Positions 57,688 to 64,000 of a DNA stretch of 64,000 nucleotides are shown piece by piece. The stretch is taken from positions 62,001-126,000 of the forward strand of contig CAJYWD010000007.1 of the NCBI GenBank assembly GCA_913778505.1, written 5' to 3'. A program made the translations under genes and the position numbers. How positions within the stretch are numbered: position 1 is the first letter of the stretch; every line of letters starts with the position of its first letter. The notes below the pieces were generated by a model. It saw only the letters and a list, made by a program, of their open reading frames with translations. It was not told the origin of the DNA and made no database searches. This DNA comes from an uncultured Chryseobacterium sp. (GTDB taxonomy: Bacteria > Bacteroidota > Bacteroidia > Flavobacteriales > Weeksellaceae).

Positions 57688-58089
57688 TTATTTTGTATTA
57701 TAATCAAGACCATTTGCGATTCTCATTACACCATTTTTAAATAGTTGAGAATTAAAATTAATAAGCATTCCTAACTTATAATTTCCTAGTCTTAAATAAT
57801 TTTTTAGTTGTGATGCGTGAAAATTATTTAGACTTTCAACAGATTTAATTTCTAAAACAACCTTGTTTTCAATTAATAAATCCATTCTAAAAGCATTTTC
57901 CAGCAACAATTCTTCATATTGGATGTTCAGAGGTTTTTGTCTTTCAACTTTTACTTCTGCTTTTTTCAATTCATAGAAAAGACATTCTTCGTAAATAGTT
58001 TCATATAAGCCTATGCCCAATTTTCTATGAATCTTTAATCCACTTTCAAAGACAATCTTTGAAATTTCATTCTCTGTCATTTGTGTCAT
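57688..58089 (-). CDS. GxxExxY protein (PD-(D/E)xK-like)
   Basis: 133 residues from the ATG at 58089; ATG 58080 (MTENEIS) is an equally good start given the promoter. The naming motif is GIGLYETIYEECL near residue 30, and FRMDLLIENKVVLEIKSVE near residue 70 supplies the D...ExK pattern of nuclease-like folds. The family is widespread in Bacteroidetes, often in single copies between operons, with unproven function. Here it sits inside the suf operon, between sufB and sufC, with its own -7 element and between inverted repeats, which suggests it was inserted. Confidence 0.88.
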   Translation of the reverse strand: MTQMTENEISKIVFESGLKIHRKLGIGLYETIYEECLFYELKKAEVKVERQKPLNIQYEELLLENAFRMDLLIENKVVLEIKSVESLNNFHASQLKNYLRLGNYKLGMLINFNSQLFKNGVMRIANGLDYNTK

Positions 58090-58095
58090 TTTTCG

Positions 58096-58103
58096 CAAAG
58101 ATA
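58096..58103 (-). promoter_or_regulatory. Promoter -7 element for the GxxExxY gene
   Basis: TATCTTTG on the minus strand. The predicted transcript start falls at or just before the ATG at 58089, so translation would be leaderless or start at ATG 58080. It rules out the upstream TTG at 58098. Confidence 0.5.
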
Positions 58104-58144
58104 AACAAGTTGCTTGTAGAAATTTAAAACTTGTATTACTTTCC

Positions 58145-58220
58145 TAAGCTTTAGCGGCTTTGTATTTCTTTAAAATGTTTTTAAACAATCAAAGAAAATA
58201 TTTGTTTAACCTTGCGATAA
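58145..58220 (+). repeat. 75-bp dispersed repeat, right of the GxxExxY gene
   Basis: Plus-strand TAAGCTTTAGCGGCTTTGT ... TTTGTTTAACCTTGCGATAA. Reverse-complementing it gives the layout of the copy at 57593-57666. It ends five bases before the sufB stop codon (read on the plus strand). Confidence 0.75.
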
Positions 58221-58224
58221 AAAT

Positions 58225-59673
58225 CTATCCAACTGAACCTTCAAGGGAAATTTCCAACAACTTCTGAGCTTCAATGGCAAATTCCATTGGCAGTTTATTC
58301 AATACTTCTTTACTGAATCCATTCACAATCAAAGCAATGGCTCTTTCTGTATCAATTCCTCTTTGGTTGCAGTAGAAAATCTGGTCTTCCCCGATTTTCG
58401 AAGTCGTAGCTTCGTGTTCCAATTGCGCTGTTGGGTCTTTGATTTCGATGTAAGGAAACGTGTGTGCGCCACATTCATTTCCCATTAGCAAAGAATCGCA
58501 CTGAGAAAAATTTCTCGCACCTTTTGCAGTTGGCATTACTTTCACCTGACCTCTGTATGAGTTCTGGGATTTTCCGGCAGAGATACCTTTGGAAATAATG
58601 GTTGATTTGGTATTCTTTCCGATGTGAATCATCTTCGTCCCCGTATCTGCATATTGATGCATATTGGTAACCGCGATAGAATAAAATTCACCAACCGAAT
58701 TATCACCTTTCAAAATACAAGATGGATACTTCCAGGTCACGGCAGAACCTGTCTCCACCTGAGTCCAGGATATTTTTGCATTGCGCTCACAAAGTCCTCT
58801 CTTCGTAACAAAATTGAAAACGCCGCCTTTTCCTTCTTCATCTCCGGGATACCAGTTCTGGACCGTCGAATATTTGATTTCGGCATCATCCATTGCAATG
58901 AGTTCTACAACTGCAGCATGAAGCTGATTCTCGTCTCTCGATGGTGCGGTACAACCTTCCAGATAAGATACGTAACTTCCTTCGTCAGCGATTACCAAAG
59001 TTCTCTCGAATTGTCCGGTTCCGGACTGATTGATTCGGAAATAAGTCGATAATTCCATCGGGCATCTTACACCTTTTGGAATGTAGCAGAAACTTCCGTC
59101 GGAAAAAACTGCGGAATTAAGCGCTGCATAGAAATTGTCTCCTCTCGGAACCACTTTTCCAAGATATTGTCTTACCAATTCCGGATGTTCTTTGATAGCT
59201 TCGGAAATTGAACAAAAGATAATGCCTTTCTCTTTCAAGGTTTCCTGAAATGTGGTTTTAACTGATACTGAATCCACTACAATATCAACTGCAACATTTG
59301 CTAATCTTTTTTGTTCCTCAATATTGATTCCCAATTTTGCGAAAGTCTTCAGCAATTCCGGGTCTACTTCGTCAAGACTTGCCAATTCAGGTTTTGCCTT
59401 TGGTGCCGCATAATAACGGATGGCTTGAAAATCAGGTTTTTGATATTTTATGTTTGCCCAAGTTGGCTCTTCCATTTTCAGCCAGATCCGGAAAGATTCC
59501 AGACGCCATTCAGTCATCCATTCCGGCTCTTCTTTTTTGGCAGAAATCGCACGGATGATATCTTCATTCAGACCAGTCGGGAAATCTTCGTATTCGATAT
59601 CCGTTTCGAAACCGAATTCGTATTTTTTATTTTCTAAATCGACGCGTAAATCGTCTTCGGTATATTTATTCAT
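58225..59673 (-). CDS. sufB: Fe-S cluster assembly protein SufB
   Basis: 482 residues. The conserved SufB segments are [21 protein letters not shown] near residue 200, the cysteine-bearing [22 protein letters not shown] near residue 238, and [11 protein letters not shown] near residue 400. It is the scaffold subunit that accepts sulfur from SufE/SufU. It follows sufA by a 75-base spacer made of 7-base words. Confidence 0.95.
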   Translation of the reverse strand: MNKYTEDDLRVDLENKKYEFGFETDIEYEDFPTGLNEDIIRAISAKKEEPEWMTEWRLESFRIWLKMEEPTWANIKYQKPDFQAIRYYAAPKAKPELASLDEVDPELLKTFAKLGINIEEQKRLANVAVDIVVDSVSVKTTFQETLKEKGIIFCSISEAIKEHPELVRQYLGKVVPRGDNFYAALNSAVFSDGSFCYIPKGVRCPMELSTYFRINQSGTGQFERTLVIADEGSYVSYLEGCTAPSRDENQLHAAVVELIAMDDAEIKYSTVQNWYPGDEEGKGGVFNFVTKRGLCERNAKISWTQVETGSAVTWKYPSCILKGDNSVGEFYSIAVTNMHQYADTGTKMIHIGKNTKSTIISKGISAGKSQNSYRGQVKVMPTAKGARNFSQCDSLLMGNECGAHTFPYIEIKDPTAQLEHEATTSKIGEDQIFYCNQRGIDTERAIALIVNGFSKEVLNKLPMEFAIEAQKLLEISLEGSVG

Positions 59674-59680
59674 TTTTTAA

Positions 59681-59751
59681 GATTTCAGATTTCAGACATC
59701 AGATTTCAGACCGGAAAAGTCTTGCATCTCACATCCGGCATCTCGTGTCTA
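59681..59751 (-). repeat. Two heptamer arrays in the sufA-sufB spacer
   Basis: On the plus strand GATTTCA, GATTTCA, GACATCA, GATTTCA at 59681-59708 and GCATCTC, ACATCCG, GCATCTC, GTGTCTA at 59724-59751. Between them is a 15-base non-repeated stretch. The second array runs into the sufA stop codon. Confidence 0.7.
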
Positions 59752-60078
59752 TAGACTAAAAGATTCTCCACAGCCGCAAGTTCTGGCGGCATTCGGGTTA
59801 TTAAAAACAAAACCTTTCCCATTCAGTCCTCCGGAATATTCCAGAGTTGTGCCTGCAAGATATAGGATTGATTTTTTGTCAATAATGACTCTCACGCCGT
59901 TATCTTCAAAGATTTGGTCGGTTTCATTTTTTACATTATCAAACTTCAAGACGTATTCCAGCCCGGAACATCCGCCGCTTTTGACGCCCACTCTTATATA
60001 GTCAGTCTCAGGATTGAAGCCTTCTTCAGTCATCAACTGAGCTGCCTTTGATTTTGCCTGATCGCTTACTTGTATCAT
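59749..60078 (-). CDS. sufA: Iron-sulfur carrier SufA/IscA/ErpA type
   Basis: 109 residues. The three cluster-binding cysteines are in GVKSGGCSGLEY near residue 37 and in ARTCGCGESF near residue 102. A-type carrier that receives clusters from SufBC2D. First gene of the suf operon with its own promoter and a dyad at the start site. Confidence 0.93.
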   Translation of the reverse strand: MIQVSDQAKSKAAQLMTEEGFNPETDYIRVGVKSGGCSGLEYVLKFDNVKNETDQIFEDNGVRVIIDKKSILYLAGTTLEYSGGLNGKGFVFNNPNAARTCGCGESFSL

Positions 60079-60088
60079 TGTTTTTATT

Positions 60089-60106
60089 TAGACTGATTTT
60101 AGTCTA
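60089..60106. promoter_or_regulatory. Dyad over the suf transcription start
   Basis: TAGACT, six bases, AGTCTA: a perfect 6-bp inverted repeat directly downstream of the -7 element, covering the predicted transcript start. The place is that of a repressor site; no regulator gene is near. Confidence 0.45.
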
Positions 60107-60137
60107 CAAAAGTACGAACTAATTTCCGCATTCTCAA
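60107..60137 (-). promoter_or_regulatory. Promoter of the suf operon
   Basis: Minus-strand TTG (60137-60135), 20-base spacer, TACTTTTG (60114-60107). Predicted start near 60100, leader about 22 bases. Confidence 0.65.
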
Positions 60138-60264
60138 ATTGACAGCATCTATTTTGGTCATTTTACGGTGGCTTAATGGTTTATATCGCTATTGATAATC
60201 AGTAAATTAAATGTTAATTAAAATATAATTTTAATAATGAATGATAATGAAAGTGGTTTAGGAT

Positions 60265-60272
60265 TAACTTTG
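60265..60272 (+). promoter_or_regulatory. Promoter -7 element for the second GLPGLI gene
   Basis: TAACTTTG, 45 bases before the ATG at 60317. No well-placed -33 box. Confidence 0.45.
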
Positions 60273-60316
60273 TTGAAATTTGTGAATCAAAAGATAGGAA
60301 CAATTGAAAAAATAAT

Positions 60317-61129
60317 ATGAAATTTATAAAATTATTAGCTGTTATGGCAATGCCGTTCTTAATGGCACAGCATAGCACAAGATTTATCTATCAGGTGTCG
60401 ATGACGCCGGACTCTACCAACGCCGAGAAAAAAACAGAACTAGCCTATCTGGATTCTGACGGCAAAACCTCTTACTTCTATTCGGAAAACAGCCTTAAGC
60501 GGGATTCGCTGATGGAAAGAATGCGTGCTACACGGAACTTTGACCGAAATCAGATGCAGAATCTGCGAAGCAATATCAATTACACCATCGAGAAGGATTT
60601 GAGCAGTCAAAGTCTGGTTTACAAATCGAGAATTGGGCGCGACCAATATTCTTACAATGAATCACCTTCTTTAAATTGGAAAATTCTGCCGGAAACTGTA
60701 AAGATCGGTGATTACCAGACGCAAAAAGCCGAAACCACATTTGGCGGAAGAACCTGGTTTGCTTGGTTTACGCCGGAAATCCCTTTGCAGGATGGACCGT
60801 ATAAATTCTCTGGATTACCCGGATTGATTGTCAAGGCGCAAGATTCTAAAGGCGATTATTCTTTTGACCTGATGCAGACGAAGAAGATTGCAGAAATACA
60901 GCAACCACAGACGCGCGGACAATACATTAATCTGTCCAAAAAGAAGTATGACGATATGGAAGTCAAATTCCAGAAAGACCCGGCGAGCTTCGTGGGAGCA
61001 CAAAGACCTGGCGGTGGCGGACCTGGAGGCGGTAACCGTCCCGGAATGGATCCGAAACAACAGCAGGAAATGCAAAAACGGATGGAGGCAGAAATCAAGA
61101 GCCGCAACAATCCAATTGAACTGAAATAA
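60317..61129 (+). CDS. GLPGLI family protein
   Basis: 270 residues with a signal peptide to about LMAQH at residue 18. The motif is FSGLPGLIVKAQD near residue 176, preceded by TWFAWFTPEIPLQDGPY. It ends in a Gly/Pro/Arg-rich stretch (GGGGPGGGNRPGMDP) and a charged helix (QQQEMQKRMEAEIKSRN), absent from the other member at 35626. Function unknown. Monocistronic, and followed by a terminator that also faces the convergent gene. Confidence 0.88.
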   Translation: MKFIKLLAVMAMPFLMAQHSTRFIYQVSMTPDSTNAEKKTELAYLDSDGKTSYFYSENSLKRDSLMERMRATRNFDRNQMQNLRSNINYTIEKDLSSQSLVYKSRIGRDQYSYNESPSLNWKILPETVKIGDYQTQKAETTFGGRTWFAWFTPEIPLQDGPYKFSGLPGLIVKAQDSKGDYSFDLMQTKKIAEIQQPQTRGQYINLSKKKYDDMEVKFQKDPASFVGAQRPGGGGPGGGNRPGMDPKQQQEMQKRMEAEIKSRNNPIELK

Positions 61130-61130
61130 A

Positions 61131-61160
61131 AAAATGTCCCGATTTTGGGACATTTTTGTT
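61131..61160. terminator. Bidirectional terminator
   Basis: AAAATGTCCC, loop GATTTT, GGGACATTTT with T runs on both strands, between convergent genes at 61129 and 61161. Confidence 0.88.
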
Positions 61161-62933
61161 TTATGGTTTTCTTATTTCCTTGATTTCTTCAATTTTTTCC
61201 TGAAAATAATCTTTTTTCTGAGGGTGCTTTTCAGACAATATCTCATAAGCTTTAATCGCCTTGGAATAGAGCTTTTGCTCAGTATAAAGTCTCGCCAGCG
61301 TCTCGGTCATCAGGTGCGAAATGTCATCCTTTTTCTCCTTGATCACAAAATTGCTTTCCTCTTTCAGCTGAGAGATTTTCGGGTTATTTTCAATGAAATT
61401 ATCAATGATTTTTTCTTTGGCTTTAGACGGGTTTTCTTCGGTTTTTGGCCTGTCAATTTTCAGCCAGCTATGCCAGGTGTTGATGAAATTCCCGACATTA
61501 CTTTCGCTTTTTTCCTGAGCTTTTTCAGATGGTTTCTCAGGCTCTGCATCTTTTTTTTCTTCGATTTTTGCAAACTCGTTTCCAAAGAACGACACGTTGA
61601 AAACCGGACGTTCTGTTTCTGCGACCGGTATTGCATCAACTGTTTGTTCGGTGGTAACTTCTTCGATTTCAGATTTTTCTGAGTCGATAACCGCTTTGTG
61701 TTCCGATGTTTTTTCCTCTTCTGCCGGAGTTTCCGGCATGTTAGGAATTTCGATTTTTTGCTCCGGCTGTTTTCCGATCAGTGCGTCCGGCGTATAAGAA
61801 TCCAGTTGCATCGGTTTCCATTCAGTTGCTGGTTCTGTTTCAATGTTAGACGTTTCTACGGAATCAGATTCTTGTGGTTGCACATTGCTTTCCTCATCCC
61901 CAACGTCGACTTGCTGAATGTTTTCAGAAGACAATTGTTCATCATTTTCCTTGACGGTTTCACTTTCAGATTTTTCGGAGATTTTTTCAGTTGAATTAAT
62001 ATCGAAAGCCTGCGTATTTTCAAAGCTTATGGCATTAACATCTTCGATTTCTAATTCTTTACCGGGAAGAGTTTCTACAAAAGTTTCCTTCTTCTGAGTG
62101 GCGGAAATCGTTTGATTATCGGTGATGTTTTCTTCTTTTTTTTCTCTTTTCGGAGGATTGAGATAGTCCAGATGATTTTTCGGAACATTAAATTTTACTT
62201 CAGGCAGAAAATCCTGAATCCCACTAAAACTGATATCTTTTGACTGAATTTCCGGCTCCGGTTCTGAAATCTCAGAAAATTCGGTTACATTATCATTTTT
62301 GATTTCTTCTGTAATGTCCGGTGATGCGATGGTATCTTCAGAAGGATTTTCGTCAATAAGAATCAACTTTTCTACGGTTTCCGTCTCTTCCTTCAAGGTT
62401 AGTTGGCCGGATTCTTTGCTCGCTTCAATATCCACTTCGGGCGTTTTTTCTTCGAGAAAATTTTCCTCACCTTCATAAAGCAGGCGATTTTTCTCACCAT
62501 TCACCACAATGTATTCCTCAGTTTTTATTCCCTCAGATTCAATGATTTTATCGACATCAAATTTATTGAGGACAGAATGATTATCTGTATTTTCAATCTC
62601 TGCAACCAATTCGGGCTCAGCAGGTTTTGCTTCATCAATGATTTGATTATCAGTTTTATCATCTGCAATAAATGAGGTGGCAAGCGATTCTTTTTTGGAC
62701 AGTTTTTCTGAGTTGATGAATTGATAGAGAATCTTTTTGTCCGTAGTGTAAGCGGCGGTTTTAGAAAGGTTTTCCTTATATTTTTCCGGCAGATACAGGT
62801 TAATGCCATAAAGATAAAGAGCTCTGATGCTCTGTGCGTAAGGCATTTTTGCCGTTTCCGACGCCAGGATTTCCAGGTCGGTTTCCAGGATGATTTTCGG
62901 ATTCTTGATTAATTCTAAAACTCTCGTATTCAT
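61161..62933 (-). CDS. Acidic, TPR-like protein in the lptE operon
   Basis: 590 residues. An N-terminal helical segment (about 1-75; VLELIKNPKIILETDLEILASETAKMPYAQSIRALYLYGINLY) and a C-terminal TPR-like hairpin (ETLARLYTEQKLYSKAIKAYEILSEKHPQ) flank about 440 residues that are very rich in Glu, Ser, Thr and Ile and look disordered. No signal peptide or membrane helix. It starts four bases after lptE. The layout resembles hypothetical proteins that follow lptE in Flavobacteriia; role unknown. Confidence 0.8.
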   Translation of the reverse strand: MNTRVLELIKNPKIILETDLEILASETAKMPYAQSIRALYLYGINLYLPEKYKENLSKTAAYTTDKKILYQFINSEKLSKKESLATSFIADDKTDNQIIDEAKPAEPELVAEIENTDNHSVLNKFDVDKIIESEGIKTEEYIVVNGEKNRLLYEGEENFLEEKTPEVDIEASKESGQLTLKEETETVEKLILIDENPSEDTIASPDITEEIKNDNVTEFSEISEPEPEIQSKDISFSGIQDFLPEVKFNVPKNHLDYLNPPKREKKEENITDNQTISATQKKETFVETLPGKELEIEDVNAISFENTQAFDINSTEKISEKSESETVKENDEQLSSENIQQVDVGDEESNVQPQESDSVETSNIETEPATEWKPMQLDSYTPDALIGKQPEQKIEIPNMPETPAEEEKTSEHKAVIDSEKSEIEEVTTEQTVDAIPVAETERPVFNVSFFGNEFAKIEEKKDAEPEKPSEKAQEKSESNVGNFINTWHSWLKIDRPKTEENPSKAKEKIIDNFIENNPKISQLKEESNFVIKEKKDDISHLMTETLARLYTEQKLYSKAIKAYEILSEKHPQKKDYFQEKIEEIKEIRKP

Positions 62934-62937
62934 TATC

Positions 62938-63489
62938 TTACCAATTCGCGACGATGTCGTTGAAAATTTTGTTGATGATTCGTTCGTTCACAATTCTTAC
63001 CTGCGCCGTTTCTATGGTGTTAAGGTCCAGGTCACTGTTGAAAACCGCTTCGTCAGAGTAAGTTCGGTCAAAACTCAATTGTGGGTCAATATTGTTCTCG
63101 TAATGTACTTTTACGGTAATGGTCAGCTTATTTTGTTGCGCCTGAATTGTATTGCCTTGCTGCGTTGTTGTAGCGGCTCCCACACTCGTAGGTGTGATAT
63201 TGTAATCGGTTATTTCGCCTTCAATCAAGAGATTCGGATTTTCCACTGCGCCTTTCAACGTGGTTCTCTGTAGAAAACGGTTTTGCAAAGCCACTGTAAA
63301 ATCCTGGCTCAGACTCGGGAGATTATTGGCTGCGTTATTCGGAAATGTGTTAATTTTAACGGTTTTCATCTCCGGACTTAGTGACGAACCTGTAAAGCTG
63401 TAACAACCCGTTAAAAATAACAGCGAAGTAAGCGAAAATAACAGAATTATCTTCCGGATTCTGACCTCTGACTTCTGACTTTTTACCAT
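62938..63489 (-). CDS. lptE: LPS-assembly lipoprotein LptE
   Basis: 183 residues. Lipoprotein signal with Cys29 (LLFLTGC); the mature part begins YSFTGSSLSPEMKTVKI and continues NTFPNNA, LSQDFTVALQNRFLQRT, NLLIEGEITDYN, the LptE pattern that supports LptD at the outer membrane. The first about 12 residues (MVKSQKSEVRIR) are encoded by a 7-bp tandem repeat, so the true start may be a little downstream in evolutionary terms. The ATG overlaps the stop of the sigma-54 regulator gene (TAATG). Confidence 0.88.
   Translation of the reverse strand: MVKSQKSEVRIRKIILLFSLTSLLFLTGCYSFTGSSLSPEMKTVKINTFPNNAANNLPSLSQDFTVALQNRFLQRTTLKGAVENPNLLIEGEITDYNITPTSVGAATTTQQGNTIQAQQNKLTITVKVHYENNIDPQLSFDRTYSDEAVFNSDLDLNTIETAQVRIVNERIINKIFNDIVANW
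63461..63481 (-). repeat. Heptamer array inside the lptE start
   Basis: Three sense-strand words AAGTCAG, AAGTCAG, AGGTCAG immediately after the first codons of lptE; they are translated as part of the signal-peptide N-region. Confidence 0.75.
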
Positions 63490-64000
63490 TAATCTTCTAA
63501 ATTATACTGTTTTATTTTTCTGTAAAGCGTCCGCTGGGAAATTCCCAATTCATCCGCAGCTTTGTTCCTTCGGCCTTTATGTTTTTCCAAAGCTTTGATA
63601 ATCAAATCTTTTTCATTGTTTTGTAAAGACAACGATTCGGGTTTGGCTTCTTCAATTTCGACGTCTTCCACATCGTTGTAATGGTGCTCATCATTCTCGG
63701 AAATAATCGTTGGATGATGCACTTCGCTCTGGTGATTATTCTCGAAATAAAGCAAAGAAGCGGGATTTGCACTCTGTGGTTCCGGCGTATAAATCCTGTT
63801 GATGAGATTTTTTTCCTGCGAACTCAAATCCGAATTGCCTCTGTTCTTTATCAGCTCCGAAGTTAAGGATTTTAAATCATTAATGTCGCTGCGCATATCG
63901 AACAGGATTTTATACATAATCTCTCTTTCCGAACCAAAGTCAGATCCGGAATTGCCACCGTTGCTTTTTTGTACAACTGCCGGAAGATTAGCATTCATCG
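63489..64000 (-). CDS. Sigma-54-type transcriptional regulator, C-terminal part
   Basis: The window holds the last about 170 residues; the frame is open to the right edge, so the start is outside. After a variable linker (QKSNGGNSGSDFGSEREI, then an acidic stretch) it ends with a Fis-type helix-turn-helix (IIKALEKHKGRRNKAADELGISQRTLYRKIKQYNLED). That domain closes sigma-54 interacting activators; the AAA+ domain itself would lie beyond the edge and cannot be checked. Translationally coupled to lptE. Confidence 0.8.
   Translation of the reverse strand, partial: MNANLPAVVQKSNGGNSGSDFGSEREIMYKILFDMRSDINDLKSLTSELIKNRGNSDLSSQEKNLINRIYTPEPQSANPASLLYFENNHQSEVHHPTIISENDEHHYNDVEDVEIEEAKPESLSLQNNEKDLIIKALEKHKGRRNKAADELGISQRTLYRKIKQYNLED

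Noticed and set aside
61134-61682. 182-codon plus-strand frame
   Set aside because: It is the antisense of the Glu/Lys-rich protein at 61161-62933 and has the Phe-rich composition expected of such a shadow.

Overview
The window reads as chromosomal DNA of a flavobacterium of the Chryseobacterium/Weeksellaceae kind. The evidence is a SusC/SusD pair, a type IX secretion sorting domain and a T9SS plug protein, two GLPGLI-family proteins, bacillithiol synthesis (BshC), ATP-dependent PEP carboxykinase, a Rho and an IF-2 with long disordered inserts, low GC, and many promoters with the Bacteroidetes -7 element TAnnTTTG. No rRNA, tRNA, transposase, integrase or CRISPR array was seen.

Region 1 (1-20469) is a surface-polysaccharide or glycan locus that continues past the left edge. 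A long leftward operon (20469 to 9547) carries ugd, rmlB, rmlA, an ABC-type glycan flippase, a GT32 transferase, a UDP-GlcNAc 2-epimerase, a short SDR, a UDP-HexNAc 4-epimerase, a UDP-HexNAc dehydrogenase and a GT2 transferase. A second leftward operon (8461 to 4997) carries a hexapeptide acyltransferase, a sugar aminotransferase, a NeuD/PglD-type acetyltransferase and a WecF-like (GT56) transferase. Around these are two further GT2s, a GT4, an AsnB and a methyltransferase. RmlA and RmlB without RmlC/RmlD, plus aminotransferase and N-acetyltransferase, point to a dTDP-4-acetamido-4,6-dideoxyhexose rather than rhamnose.

Region 2 (20546-25390) is the translation/transcription operon rimP-nusA-infB. 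Region 3 (25641-33463) holds outer-membrane genes: SusC, SusD, a secreted Asp-box protein with T9SS signal and a porin. Region 4 (33650-42617) is mixed housekeeping: bshC, a LysM/periplasmic-binding protein, fabD, a GHMP kinase and pckA. It is interrupted by a probable insertion carrying a small cysteine peptide gene with an in-frame stop and a GLPGLI gene, bounded by two copies of the bshC 3' end.

Region 5 (42799-48421) has a hypothetical secreted protein, a 750-base gene-poor stretch with a 21-bp tandem repeat, an MBL hydrolase, the T9SS plug protein, an AT-rich tailspike-like beta-helix protein and a small GNAT. Region 6 (48420-55450) has rho, membrane proteins, an M28 peptidase, an MsbA-like exporter, CsaA and an HExxH protein. 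Region 7 (55457-60137) is the suf operon (sufA, sufB, sufC, sufD), split by a GxxExxY gene that sits between inverted copies of a 75-bp dispersed repeat. Region 8 (60265-64000) has a second GLPGLI gene and a leftward operon: sigma-54 regulator, lptE and an acidic TPR-like protein.

The most striking unannotated signal is a set of intergenic leaders built of degenerate 7-bp words in tandem, a different word at each place but the same 7-base phase. They precede nusA, fabD, sufD, sufB, sufA and lptE, with a looser form before infB. Three families of dispersed short palindromic repeats are also present.
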